Source: UTCHB3 sp964431385 (lineage in GTDB: Bacteria > Bacteroidota > Ignavibacteria > Ignavibacteriales > Ignavibacteriaceae). From it: a stretch of DNA of 55,798 bases. Location of the stretch: assembly GCA_964431385.1 (NCBI GenBank), contig CAYSJM010000015.1, forward strand, positions 1 through 55,798, written 5' to 3'. This document shows, piece by piece, positions 43,500-52,478 of the stretch. Each line of letters begins with the position of its first letter. Positions within the stretch are counted from its first letter, which is position 1. The translations under genes and the position numbers were made by a program. The notes under the pieces are model-generated. The model saw only the letters and a program-made list of their open reading frames with translations, did no database searches and was not told where the DNA came from.

Positions 43500-44831
43500 T
43501 CACCTTTTTTTTCTCAACAGGACGCCGGGGAATACATCTTTATCAAGCTGAATGAAGATATCTCCGGCTCCACCGTGTGCTACTTCAACCGTCTCTCCGA
43601 GCGGGTTTTTCATCAGTCCAACGGTCTGGTTAAAATCCATCGTAAAATAAGGAAAAAATACTTCCAGTTCCTCACCTTTTTCAAATCTGTTTCTAACCTC
43701 AACCCGTGCCAATCCGTCGGGCATCAATTCCCTTACAACGCCCACAAATTCGTGAGTTTGCAACTGGACATTTTTTTCATACCATTGAGCCTTTTCCTTT
43801 GGATTTGAAACAAGAAATCCGGGAATAAACCCGCGATTTGCTGTTTTTGCAAGTTCAGAAACATAATCAAAAGTCGGCTTAATCCCCAGTTCCATCTCGT
43901 CGATGGCTTTTCTATAGGTTCTGGCAACAGAAGCCGCATAATAGATTGATTTTGATCGTCCCTCCACCTTAAAGCTCGAAACACCGGCATCCTTTAGCTC
44001 CTGTAGATATTCCACGGCACACAGATCTCTCGAATTCATGATATAAGTGCCGTATTCATCCTCGTCGGCTTCAAGAAATTCGCCCGGTCGCTGCTGCTCT
44101 TCCAGATAAAAATTTCCCTCGAGGGGTTTATAGACAGGGTCATAAACGCCATCATGAGTCAGTTCATCTTCAGAAGCAACCACTTCAAATTCAGGATTGT
44201 GTTCCTGTTCGTGCCCTTTATAAACCTTGTACTGCCAGCGGCAACTGTGGGCACAGGTCCCCTGATTTGCATCGCGGTATGACATGTAGTTCGAAAGCAG
44301 ACATCTCCCTGAATAAGCCATGCAGATGGAACCGTGAACAAAAAACTCCAGCTCCACATCAGGCACCATTTCATGGATTTTCTTCACTTCCCGAAGTGAA
44401 AGTTCTCTCGAAAGAATGATTCTCGATATTCCCTGTTCTCTCCAGAATTTGGCTGAAGCCCAGTTGATGTTATTCGCCTGAGTCGAAAGGTGAATTGGTA
44501 TCTCCGGACAAATCTCTTTTGCAAAATAGATGACCCCCGGGTCTGCCATGATAAAAGCATCGGGTTTCAGCTCTGCCATTGCAGAAATCGCACGACGCAT
44601 CGGTTCAAGCTTACTGTTGTGCGGGAAAATATTCACGGTCAGATAAATCTTTTTTCCGAGCGAATGAGTATAGTCGATGGCTTCTTTAACACCGTCAATT
44701 TTAAAATCGTTTTCTCTCGCCCTTAAAGAGAATGCCGGTACTCCCGCATAGACTGCGTCGGCACCATATTGAAATGCAAATTTTAATTTTTCAAAATCTC
44801 CCGCCGGGAGAAGAAGTTCAGGTTTGTTCAT
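43500..44831 (-). CDS. Peptidase U32 family protein (TrhP/YegQ-like)
   Basis: This 443-residue protein has the U32 start PELLLPAGDFEKLKFAFQYGADAVYAG and the Cys cluster FVHGSICMAYSGRCLLSNYMSYRDANQGTCAHSCRW (four conserved Cys, likely Fe-S or metal). The C-terminal domain (about 350-443) is the small beta-barrel found in YegQ/TrhP. TrhP is a prephenate-dependent tRNA hydroxylation protein acting at wobble uridine 34; collagenase PrtC is another relative. The length and tail favour the TrhP branch. Confidence 0.88.
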   Translation of the reverse strand: MNKPELLLPAGDFEKLKFAFQYGADAVYAGVPAFSLRARENDFKIDGVKEAIDYTHSLGKKIYLTVNIFPHNSKLEPMRRAISAMAELKPDAFIMADPGVIYFAKEICPEIPIHLSTQANNINWASAKFWREQGISRIILSRELSLREVKKIHEMVPDVELEFFVHGSICMAYSGRCLLSNYMSYRDANQGTCAHSCRWQYKVYKGHEQEHNPEFEVVASEDELTHDGVYDPVYKPLEGNFYLEEQQRPGEFLEADEDEYGTYIMNSRDLCAVEYLQELKDAGVSSFKVEGRSKSIYYAASVARTYRKAIDEMELGIKPTFDYVSELAKTANRGFIPGFLVSNPKEKAQWYEKNVQLQTHEFVGVVRELMPDGLARVEVRNRFEKGEELEVFFPYFTMDFNQTVGLMKNPLGETVEVAHGGAGDIFIQLDKDVFPGVLLRKKR

Positions 44832-44853
44832 TTTGTTTCTTTAGGTGTCGAAA

Positions 44854-44973
44854 ATGGATGAAAAGATATACATGATTCAGCCAAGGTACCTTGAACTAAT
44901 CAGGAACGGCGGGTTCAAAAATAACATTCATCCAAAAAGAATTTTTATCGTGTCGAAAAACTACAAAATTTAA
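44854..44973 (+). CDS. Possible 39-codon small ORF
   Basis: An ATG with AGGTG seven bases before it opens MDEKIYMIQPRYLELIRNG and runs 39 codons to a TAA, ending ...IFIVSKNYKI. The composition is protein-like, and it lies in the otherwise empty 251-base gap between the U32 gene and the 108-residue gene. A similar 33-codon frame (MKLENSWEFQVEQINL...) lies at 43395-43496. Either could be a small gene, a remnant, or chance. Confidence 0.25.
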   Translation: MDEKIYMIQPRYLELIRNGGFKNNIHPKRIFIVSKNYKI

Positions 44974-45082
44974 CTAAAATAATCACGGGAATCTCGTTTC
45001 TCACATCAAATCCTTGGGGGATGGGAATGTCATTCAGTTTACATCCAATGTTTTACCCCAAATAACTTCTTACAAAATATCT

Positions 45083-45409
45083 CTATTTAATGATACCTGC
45101 AAATTCATGAAAAATGGAAGGTACTTTATCTGTTAATTCAACCGGATTCGTGTGAGTGCCAAAAAAATCAAGTCGTACCAACCCGATATTACTCTCCGAC
45201 TCCTGGTGATGGACTGACAATTTAACAGAATATTTCCTGCTTTGATTAATATCGAGTTGAAATTGATATTGCGAATCCTCTGATATTAAATCCAGCTTTC
45301 TTTGTAGAGGAACATTATTTGAGAAAAGAAATGCGTGCTGACCAGCCTCATCCAAGTACACCAACTTAGGTAATGCAATTAAATTATTTGCTTCTTCTTG
45401 AGTAAACAT
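45083..45409 (-). CDS. Small hypothetical protein next to fic
   Basis: This 108-residue soluble protein begins MFTQEEANNLIALPKLV and ends in VRLDFFGTHTNPVELTDKVPSIFHEFAGIIK. The opening and the R-L-D-x-x-G-x-H-x-N-P segment recall small uncharacterised proteins of the DUF6978 type, which usually continue about 30 residues further. If so, this copy has a shortened or altered tail. It lies 83 bases downstream of fic on the same strand. Function unknown; family link weak. Confidence 0.6.
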   Translation of the reverse strand: MFTQEEANNLIALPKLVYLDEAGQHAFLFSNNVPLQRKLDLISEDSQYQFQLDINQSRKYSVKLSVHHQESESNIGLVRLDFFGTHTNPVELTDKVPSIFHEFAGIIK

Positions 45410-45492
45410 AACAAGTATTTTTTGTTAAAAGTATTTTGTTTTACTTACCCCCAAATTACTTTTTAAATCTCAAAGATGCAAATATCCTGTAA

Positions 45493-46584
45493 TCAATTCC
45501 GCTCAAAAAGTTCCAACAGCGGTTTATTTACATAATAGAGGCTTCGACCAAGTTTGTTTCGAGTCAGAAGACCTGTTTCGGTCAACTCGTTTAAGTAATT
45601 TGTTACAGTTAATCGTGACATGCGAAGATCATTCAACCCGATTTCAATATTGATGTAGGGATGTCTAAATAGCAGGTAGAGCAGATCCTGGCTGTAAATT
45701 TTGGGCAATTCGTTCCATATTTTGAACTTAAATTCGTTCATTAGTGCTTTGATTTCCGTAATACGGGAAATGCCGTCTTCGGCTGTCGATTGAACCGCCT
45801 TCAGGATAAACATAATCCAATTCTCCAAATTGTCTCTTGTACGCACCTCATTAAGTAACCTGTAATAATCTGCTTTCTTTTCTATTAAATAGCGACTCAA
45901 GTTTATTACGGGCATATCCAGAAGATTATTCAACACCAGATACAGCACATTTATTATCCTCCCCGTTCTATCATTTCCATCGAAAAAAGGATGTATTGTT
46001 TCAAACTGATAATGAATGACTGCCATTTTTATCAAGGGATCAACTTTATGAAACTCTTTATCGTTAATATACTTTTCAAGATTACCGAATGCCTCCGTTA
46101 TTGCTCCCGGGTCATCGGGAGGTGTAAAAATTGTATCCCCCGTTTTAGAATTTTTTAGAACGGTTGCTGGAATTTTTCGAACGCCGGTATCATTGTCTTG
46201 AAGGACTTTTTGTATTTCAATTATCTTGTTGCCCGTTAGAAGTTTATCTTTTTTGATGAGATTAAAACCCTGAATAAGGGCTTTTGCGTATCTGTTCACT
46301 GCGTTCGCAGCAGGACTTTCAATTTGGTCGGGAAAAAGATCTGACATAAACAATTCATTGTAGGTGGTGATTATATTTTCGATTGCAGAACTGGTTTTTG
46401 CCTCCCGGAAAGCAAAAGTATTTATCAAGACAGATTTTTCGGCGATTGTTTGTGAATTTCTTTTAAGCTCTGCAAGATACCAATGGGAAGCAGCAAGTTG
46501 TTCCAGAACCTTATTTGTCTCAAGTTTAATATCCGGAGGTAAAAGAGGGATTGAATTGAATGGCTTTAGGGGATCAAAAAGCAT
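45493..46584 (-). CDS. Fic family protein (AMPylator type, self-inhibited class)
   Basis: This 363-residue protein has a Fic domain with the active loop HPFFDGNDRTGR at 198-209; the catalytic His198 is present, and the usual Gly of GNGR is Asp205. The N-terminal inhibitory helix motif S65-x3-E69-N70 (TSSAIENI) matches the class II autoinhibited Fic proteins. A flap segment FTPPDDPGAI precedes the active site, and the C-terminus (about 300-363) is a winged-helix (LNDLRMSRLTVTNYLNELTETGLL). Such enzymes transfer AMP (or another nucleotide moiety) to target proteins. The start codon lies inside the first unit of the 41-bp repeat array. Confidence 0.92.
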   Translation of the reverse strand: MLFDPLKPFNSIPLLPPDIKLETNKVLEQLAASHWYLAELKRNSQTIAEKSVLINTFAFREAKTSSAIENIITTYNELFMSDLFPDQIESPAANAVNRYAKALIQGFNLIKKDKLLTGNKIIEIQKVLQDNDTGVRKIPATVLKNSKTGDTIFTPPDDPGAITEAFGNLEKYINDKEFHKVDPLIKMAVIHYQFETIHPFFDGNDRTGRIINVLYLVLNNLLDMPVINLSRYLIEKKADYYRLLNEVRTRDNLENWIMFILKAVQSTAEDGISRITEIKALMNEFKFKIWNELPKIYSQDLLYLLFRHPYINIEIGLNDLRMSRLTVTNYLNELTETGLLTRNKLGRSLYYVNKPLLELFERN

Positions 46585-46745
46585 ATATATACAAATGTCA
46601 ATTTATTATACAAATTCGACTCAATATATATAAATTTCTCATTTTTTTATACATATCAGTGTTCATATATATAGATTTTCCGATTTTCTATACATATCAC
46701 CTCTCATATATAGAGATTTTCCGATTTTCTATATATATCAGGCTC
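46582..46745. repeat. Array of four ~41-bp AT-rich palindromic units at the fic start
   Basis: Units begin at 46582, 46622, 46664 and 46705 (steps 40, 42, 41). Units 2-4 share CATATATATAGATTTTCCGATTTTCTATACATATCA-like sequence, each with an inverted repeat: ATATATAGA (46706-46714) with TCTATATAT (46728-46736) in unit 4; 8 of 9 positions match in units 2 and 3. Unit 1 is diverged and contains the fic ATG. The array fills the whole gap up to the cupin stop codon at 46744. Confidence 0.85.
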
Positions 46746-47106
46746 AACCCTGCCGATTTACAGTATCCGGAGAAAATGCCGGGATACATACAGCCACATA
46801 TTCAGCTCCTTCATCAGTGGGGGTGCTGTATTTCACCCATTCGCCTTTGGGAGTAATGATTGCCTGACCGGCTGAAACATCATTAAACCCTGATTTGCTT
46901 TCCACCCTAAGAACACCTTTAAGCACAACTGTATATTCATCAAACTCAGGAATCTGTGCCGGTTCAATCCACCCACCGGGGGATTTCATCCTGGCGATGC
47001 TCACTACTTCAGTGCCTGAATTTACTCTTCCGATATACTCTTCAATTATTTTCGGTTTGTTTCCTGCAGCTTCAACAATTGCCGGTTTTTCAATCAATTT
47101 GTGCAT
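46744..47106 (-). CDS. Small cupin domain protein
   Basis: This is a 120-residue single cupin. Beta-strand motifs GWIEPAQIPEFDEYTVVLKGVLRVES and VSAGQAIITPKGEWVKYSTPTDEGAEYVAVCIPAF are visible. The usual first metal motif (GxxxxHxH) lacks its histidines (reads PAQIPEFDEY), so metal binding is doubtful or altered. It could be a sugar- or small-molecule-binding protein. It follows the MFS gene by 50 bases on the same strand and may share its transcript. Its stop codon is the last base triplet of the 41-bp array. Confidence 0.82.
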   Translation of the reverse strand: MHKLIEKPAIVEAAGNKPKIIEEYIGRVNSGTEVVSIARMKSPGGWIEPAQIPEFDEYTVVLKGVLRVESKSGFNDVSAGQAIITPKGEWVKYSTPTDEGAEYVAVCIPAFSPDTVNRQG

Positions 47107-47156
47107 TTTATCCTCAATTCACTCAATAATTAATACCTAATAATTAATAATTGACT

Positions 47157-48545
47157 TTAGTCTTCACTCTTAGTCTTAAATCCTTTTACCATCCAGTTTT
47201 TTGCGAGGATTAGCCCAACCGGACTGATAATCGCAATAAATCCGTAAATTAGCCACATCATCTCTGTGTTCATTTTTTCGGGCGGGACACCATCGGGTGC
47301 ATAATTCATAAGAAACCAGCCTGAATAGAGGGAAGTTATCACTTTGGTGAGAAACCAGGGAAACTGCCCGATTCCCATATAGATTCCGGTCATCCCTTTG
47401 GGGGCAATTTCAGCAACCCATTGCAAAAATCTTGGCTGCCACATCGCTTCACCGATTGTCATGATAATCAGGTAGCCAAAGAGAGTATAGATGTTTGGTC
47501 CCAAAGCCAAAATGAAGGTTGGTGAAGCCATTACAAATGTTCCCCAAATCATCATTTTATAAGCATTTTTTTGAGCGGTAAGTGCCGCAACTGCAGGAGT
47601 AAGTACAAAAATGAGAATAGGATTAAAATTAGTAAAAAATTCAAAATTTTCACTCACCACACCGGTGAATGCACGATAACAATAAGTCGGGAGCGTCAGC
47701 CAGTTGTGTGCAAAAAGAGTCTGAACGGGGATAAGAATAAAAATAAAGAACAAAAACCTCATATCCTTTAGCGGAAAATTTTTCATGTAATACTTCATTT
47801 TTTCGCCTAAAGGCATCTCATTTTCAGCCTGCACTTCAGCTTTTTTTTCATCACTGAGATTTGCCTCTGCCATTTTTACCGTCTTTTTAGTCAGTATGAA
47901 AAGTACGGAGAGAATACCGACAACAGTGAGTACGACATAAACCCAGAACACTCCCGTTATTCCAAAGCTCTTCCTTACGGGTGGAGAAATCAAGCCCGGA
48001 AGGAATCCACCAAGATTCATAAGAGCATAGAGCATTGCATACCCCATTGCCGAAGTTTTTTCATCAGTAAAGCGTTTTACGCCTGCATAACAAGCGGGTT
48101 GGTAAATTCCGTAGCCGATAATTATTCCAAGAATACCCAGCATAGCAGTAATGTGAGCCGAACCCCAAAGACCGGTTCCGGGAAAAAGATCAGGGCTTAC
48201 AGCCAGGAGCACCCTGCCAACCAGCATCGCCATAAGCGAAATAATCAGGGACATCCTCACACCGATAATATCGACAGTTGCCCCGAGAAAAAGCATGCTT
48301 AGGGTGATTCCTGCTGTAAGAACTCCCACCATCTGTCCTGATTCGATGTCATTGAGTTTGATATTTTCAGTAAAAAAGATGGTGAGGAGTCCCACTACAC
48401 CAAAATAAGTAAGTCCCTCGAGGAGGTAGGAGATGTTGATCCCCCAAAGTGCTCTTGGAGAATGCACCAAATCTTTAAAAGGTTGTGTAACTTCAATCAG
48501 AGTTTGTTTAATAATTCCGGGTTTTACAGGTTCGTTGTTTGACAT
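47157..48545 (-). CDS. MFS transporter (POT/oligopeptide-like)
   Basis: This is an integral membrane protein of about 462 residues with 12 or more predicted helices (GINISYLLEGLTYFGVVGLLTIFF, GLVGVLTAGITLSMLFLGATVDIIG, ...). A long cytoplasmic loop near residues 235-270 (KKTVKMAEANLSDEKKAEVQAENEMPLGEK) lies between the halves. GYGIYQPACYAGVKRFTDEKTSAMGYAMLYALMNLGGFLPG resembles the POT family. Substrate unknown. The frame is open to 48581, but the ATG at 48545 (MSNNEPVKPG) is a more natural start. Confidence 0.85.
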   Translation of the reverse strand: MSNNEPVKPGIIKQTLIEVTQPFKDLVHSPRALWGINISYLLEGLTYFGVVGLLTIFFTENIKLNDIESGQMVGVLTAGITLSMLFLGATVDIIGVRMSLIISLMAMLVGRVLLAVSPDLFPGTGLWGSAHITAMLGILGIIIGYGIYQPACYAGVKRFTDEKTSAMGYAMLYALMNLGGFLPGLISPPVRKSFGITGVFWVYVVLTVVGILSVLFILTKKTVKMAEANLSDEKKAEVQAENEMPLGEKMKYYMKNFPLKDMRFLFFIFILIPVQTLFAHNWLTLPTYCYRAFTGVVSENFEFFTNFNPILIFVLTPAVAALTAQKNAYKMMIWGTFVMASPTFILALGPNIYTLFGYLIIMTIGEAMWQPRFLQWVAEIAPKGMTGIYMGIGQFPWFLTKVITSLYSGWFLMNYAPDGVPPEKMNTEMMWLIYGFIAIISPVGLILAKNWMVKGFKTKSED

Positions 48546-48738
48546 TTGAAATCCAATAAAATGAAAATTTTTTCTCTCCAAATATCATAATAATATTTTG
48601 AAGTGTGGCTTATTAAGTTCTGAATTGATGACTTTATTTTATGAATCTAAATTAATCTTTGTTTTTGGTGTGTCGATTACTTATTTTAATAATTCAAATA
48701 CGGGATTCTTATTATTAAATTGTGGAATTGAAAGAAAC

Positions 48739-49185
48739 ATGGACAACAACAATACCCCCATCGAAATACTAATTGTTGAGGACAACCCAAGTGATGCCGC
48801 CCTGATGATGCGGGCTCTTCGGAAAAATCATCTTGCGAACTATATAAAAGTTTGTGAAGATGGCGAAGAGGCACTGGAGTATCTTTTTTGCACCGGGCGA
48901 TATGAGAATACAAAAGAACACTCGGAGTTGAGAGTTGTATTTTTAGATCTGAAATTACCAAAAATAAACGGACTTGAAGTGCTAAAAGAGATACGGTCCA
49001 ACGAAAAGACACGGAAAATACCTGTAGTTATTGTCTCATCTTCAAAAGAGGATCCCGATATAAAATCGGCTTACGATTTAGGTGCAAACAGTTATGTGGT
49101 GAAACCGTTGCAGTTTGAAGATTTTGTAAAAGCCGTTTCTCAATTAGGGATGTACTGGCTCATCCTAAATGAATCTTCCCAATAA
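48739..49185 (+). CDS. Single-domain response regulator (Rcp1/CheY-like)
   Basis: This 148-residue receiver domain is complete: acidic pair E14-D15, phosphoacceptor D70 (VVFLDLKLPKINGLEVL), the conserved Ser (VIVSSSKE, about 100-102) and K122 (VVKPLQFEDFV). The insert CTGRYENTKEHSELR before the acceptor is typical of the Rcp1 type that partners phytochrome/PAS kinases. The frame is open to 48598, but the domain starts at the ATG at 48739. It lies 24 bases ahead of the hybrid kinase gene and is presumably co-transcribed. Confidence 0.93.
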   Translation: MDNNNTPIEILIVEDNPSDAALMMRALRKNHLANYIKVCEDGEEALEYLFCTGRYENTKEHSELRVVFLDLKLPKINGLEVLKEIRSNEKTRKIPVVIVSSSKEDPDIKSAYDLGANSYVVKPLQFEDFVKAVSQLGMYWLILNESSQ

Positions 49186-49209
49186 AACCAATCTTTTTCC
49201 GGAATTACA

Positions 49210-51138
49210 ATGGAACAAGCAAACAAAGTACTGATCGTTGAAGATTTTCAACCCGATATCGAACTCGCTAAGAGAGAGGTTAATAAAGTTCTCGCTAACC
49301 CACTATTCAGAACCGTAGAAAAGGCTGATGATTTTTTAAGAGAGATTAGAGAATTTGAACCTGACATAATCCTCTCCGACTACTCGATGCCTGAATTCGA
49401 TGGTCTCACAGCCTTAAAACTCGCCATAGAACACACACCCGTAACTCCCGTAATAATTGTAACAGGCTCCGTAAATGAAGAAACCGCGGTAGAGTGTATG
49501 AAAGCGGGTGCCGCAAATTATGTGATTAAAGAACAGATCGTGCGGTTAGGGACAGCTATCCTCAGGGCACTGGAAGACAGGCGAAACAATATTGAACGGA
49601 TAAAGGCAAGAGAGGCTCTGATAGAGAGCGAAAGCAGATACAGATCCCTTTTTAATCTTTCCCCTGTGGGTATCATTCTCCAAAACGAGAATGGAGTAAT
49701 TATGGATGTAAACAGAGAGTTTACACACATTTTAGGATATCCGCGGGAAGAAGTGCTTGGTAAGCATGTAAGCATGATAACACCACCTGATAAATTAGAA
49801 TATATTACAAAAGATATTGAAGATATTATTTTTTCCGGTACACTTAAGCACGAAGCCGAGGGACTTCGAAAAGACGGCGAAATAGTTAATGTTGAGCTTA
49901 CTGAAGCAAAAGTAGTGTTACCAACCGGCTCTGCCGGGATAATGACGATTATAGCCGATATAACCTCCCGAAAAAAATACGAAAAAGAACTCATACTTGC
50001 AAAAGAAGAAGCTGAGGAAATGAATCGTCTTAAGTCGAGTTTCCTCGCGAACATGAGTCATGAACTCCGCACACCGATGATTGGAATTCTCGGCTATTCT
50101 GATTTACTTGGTGAAGAGACATATCCACCTGAAGTTAATGAATATGCTGATATCATCTATAAGAGTGGTACCCGCTTGATGAACACGCTGAACCTGATTC
50201 TTGATCTTTCGAGAATTGAAGCGGGTAAGCTTGAAATGACAAAATCGGAGATAGATGCAGTTGAAATAGTGAATGAAAACTTCCAACTCTTCACTAATGA
50301 AGCTAAAAAGAAAAACCTCGAATTTGAATTGATAACCTCCCAAAATAAAATCCCCTTTTTCACGGATGAAAGAATATTCACTCAAATCTGTTCAAATCTG
50401 ATCAATAATGCAGTAAAATTTACAAAGACAGGATCAGTTAAGGTTGAACTCGCCACTCAGAATATTTCCGGGAAACCCTTTATTCTTTTTAAGGTGAAAG
50501 ATTCTGGAATTGGCATTTCACCTGAGGATCAGGCAATCATATTTGATGACTTCCGCCAGGCAAGTGAAGGATTTGGGAGGAATTTTGAAGGAACCGGTTT
50601 AGGTCTTGCAGTTACCAAAAAGTTTGTTGATAAACTACACGGCACAATTAATATTGAGAGTGAAGTAAATAAAGGAACTGTTTTTATCGTTTCTCTTCCA
50701 CTGCATGGCTTGGATTCAATTGACACTGATAAAAATGATATTATTCCACCAGCTCCATCTCTTCCGGAATTACCTACAATTCTATATGTGGAAGATGACC
50801 CAATTGCAATCGAAATGGTTGGTCGAATGCTCAGAAAAGTGTGCAAAATTGACTCTACAATTTCCGCAAAAGAAGCGATCGAAAAAGCGGGAAAACAATA
50901 TTATCCGTTAATTCTGATGGATGTGAATCTTGGCAGAGGGCTCGACGGTTATCAGGCAACAGTCGAGTTGAGAAGAATGCCACAATATAAAGATACTCCA
51001 ATTATTGCCCTTACCGCTTTTGCGATGTTAAAAGATAAAGAAGATGCGATGAGAGCGGGATGTACACATTATATGTCGAAACCATTCAAACGGGATGCAT
51101 TTGTAAATTTGATAAAGGAATTGCTGCCAAAAGAATAA
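49210..51138 (+). CDS. Hybrid histidine kinase (REC-PAS-HisKA-HATPase-REC)
   Basis: This 642-residue soluble kinase has an N-terminal receiver (about 6-122; D57, K107), a PAS domain (about 140-255), HisKA with H284 (FLANMSHELRTPMIG), HATPase_c (about 385-500; N box LINNAVKFT, G1 DSGIGIS, G2 GTGLGL) and a C-terminal receiver (about 522-642; D571 in LILMDVNL). There is no membrane segment, so it reads a cytoplasmic signal or the phosphorylated partner upstream. With the single-domain regulator it can form a phosphorelay. Output is unknown because no DNA-binding regulator is next to it. Confidence 0.96.
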   Translation: MEQANKVLIVEDFQPDIELAKREVNKVLANPLFRTVEKADDFLREIREFEPDIILSDYSMPEFDGLTALKLAIEHTPVTPVIIVTGSVNEETAVECMKAGAANYVIKEQIVRLGTAILRALEDRRNNIERIKAREALIESESRYRSLFNLSPVGIILQNENGVIMDVNREFTHILGYPREEVLGKHVSMITPPDKLEYITKDIEDIIFSGTLKHEAEGLRKDGEIVNVELTEAKVVLPTGSAGIMTIIADITSRKKYEKELILAKEEAEEMNRLKSSFLANMSHELRTPMIGILGYSDLLGEETYPPEVNEYADIIYKSGTRLMNTLNLILDLSRIEAGKLEMTKSEIDAVEIVNENFQLFTNEAKKKNLEFELITSQNKIPFFTDERIFTQICSNLINNAVKFTKTGSVKVELATQNISGKPFILFKVKDSGIGISPEDQAIIFDDFRQASEGFGRNFEGTGLGLAVTKKFVDKLHGTINIESEVNKGTVFIVSLPLHGLDSIDTDKNDIIPPAPSLPELPTILYVEDDPIAIEMVGRMLRKVCKIDSTISAKEAIEKAGKQYYPLILMDVNLGRGLDGYQATVELRRMPQYKDTPIIALTAFAMLKDKEDAMRAGCTHYMSKPFKRDAFVNLIKELLPKE

Positions 51139-51236
51139 ATTTCCTGCATTCTTGAATTGAACTTACAGATATTCATAGAAGTGAAATTATGATTTTCCAT
51201 ATTTGAATATCATTATCATTAATTTTTGTTGCTACA

Positions 51237-52460
51237 ATGAAACTTAAAGTTTTAATCGTTCTGTTTCTTCTGTCACTTCCGGTTTACTCGCAAATATTTC
51301 AATTTGCCGGTGGAAAACTCTTCATTTCTCAAGGAACAAATCTTTACAGACAAACGGGGTCACAACTACAGTTTGAACTGTTGAGTTTTGGACCAGACAA
51401 TAAAACCATTACCCTCCTTTATTTTTCAAATGAATCTGTCGGTTATGCAGCAAAAGAGAATGAACTTTTTCGCACCTCAAATGGAGGAAGTGACTGGATA
51501 AAGATTCTGGAATTAAACGGCAGTCTCAGCTCTTCAAGTTTTTCCCCCGATGGTCAAACTGTGTTGGTTTTGGGGGACAGTCTGAAACTTTACAGATCAT
51601 TTAATGGTGGAGCATCATTTACTTCAATATCTCTTCAAATTCCACTGCAGAATTATAGCACTATCTCATTTGCAGGTACTCCGAATGCCGGGAAGGTGTT
51701 TCTGTATGCACCTTATTTTAATCCATTTTCCGGAAGTATGAACTATCTCGTTTCGAGAGATTCGTGCAGCACATGGCAACTGATTGAGTCTCTCGGTGAA
51801 AAGGGGATGTCAGGATTCATTTCATCTAAACATGGTTTTGTTACCACCATGTCCAAATTATGGTTGACATCAAACGGGGGTGAAAGTTGGGATGTGGTTT
51901 TTCAGGATGCCGGCTTACTTTCGGGACATGCAACTTTTGCTGATTCACTCACAGGTTACCAGGGTGTTTATTCGAGTAAATTATTGCTCGGAACCACAGA
52001 CGGAGGAGCCAACTGGTCTGAACTTTACAGGGGGACAACTGAACTTAATGCCATATCAGCGGGTAAATCAAATGTTGCAATCAGGGAAGTCGGCTCTGAA
52101 TCAATTAAATATTCCTCAGACAAAGGTCATACCTGGCAGCTCGTCACACTTCCGTTAAGTATTGGATCTTCCAAAACAGAAATGCCCAGTGCATTCAGAC
52201 TGTTTAACAATTACCCAAACCCTTTTAACGGCTCAACCTTAATCACTTTTTCTGTTCCGGACGATTTGGAAGTCATCCTCGAAGTTTTTGATTCAAAAGG
52301 CTCACTGATCGACAAAAAACTCCCGATTAAATGCCAAAAAGGGGTAAACACAATTAAATATGATTCAGGCTACCTCCCGTCAGGAGTATGGTTTTACAGA
52401 CTTCGAACTGTCGGTTCAGAAAACGCAGCTCTTACAGGAAAGATGGTTATTCTAAAATAA
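51237..52460 (+). CDS. Secreted BNR/YCF48-repeat protein with T9SS sorting domain
   Basis: This 407-residue protein has a signal peptide (1-19, ending LPVYSQ). About six BNR-type beta-propeller repeats follow (for example LFRTSNGGSDWIKI, LTSNGGESWDVVF, LGTTDGGANWSEL). The T9SS sorting domain covers the last ~80 residues (FNNYPNPFNGSTLITFSVPDD ... LTGKMVILK). Unlike three other T9SS proteins here it lacks the YRLKQIDNDG module. It lies 99 bases downstream of the hybrid kinase on the same strand, so it may be part of that transcript or its target. Confidence 0.9.
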   Translation: MKLKVLIVLFLLSLPVYSQIFQFAGGKLFISQGTNLYRQTGSQLQFELLSFGPDNKTITLLYFSNESVGYAAKENELFRTSNGGSDWIKILELNGSLSSSSFSPDGQTVLVLGDSLKLYRSFNGGASFTSISLQIPLQNYSTISFAGTPNAGKVFLYAPYFNPFSGSMNYLVSRDSCSTWQLIESLGEKGMSGFISSKHGFVTTMSKLWLTSNGGESWDVVFQDAGLLSGHATFADSLTGYQGVYSSKLLLGTTDGGANWSELYRGTTELNAISAGKSNVAIREVGSESIKYSSDKGHTWQLVTLPLSIGSSKTEMPSAFRLFNNYPNPFNGSTLITFSVPDDLEVILEVFDSKGSLIDKKLPIKCQKGVNTIKYDSGYLPSGVWFYRLRTVGSENAALTGKMVILK

Positions 52461-52478
52461 TAGTTAATTTGTCATTAG

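Noticed and set aside
45083..46584. Fic plus downstream small protein as a toxin-antitoxin pair
   Set aside because: The Fic protein already carries its own inhibitory helix, and the 108-residue protein lies downstream with an 83-base gap and no inhibitory motif, so a pair cannot be supported.
49518..50054. 178-codon minus-strand frame inside the hybrid kinase
   Set aside because: It is the antisense of conserved PAS and HisKA motifs; Ser/Ile-rich shadow composition.
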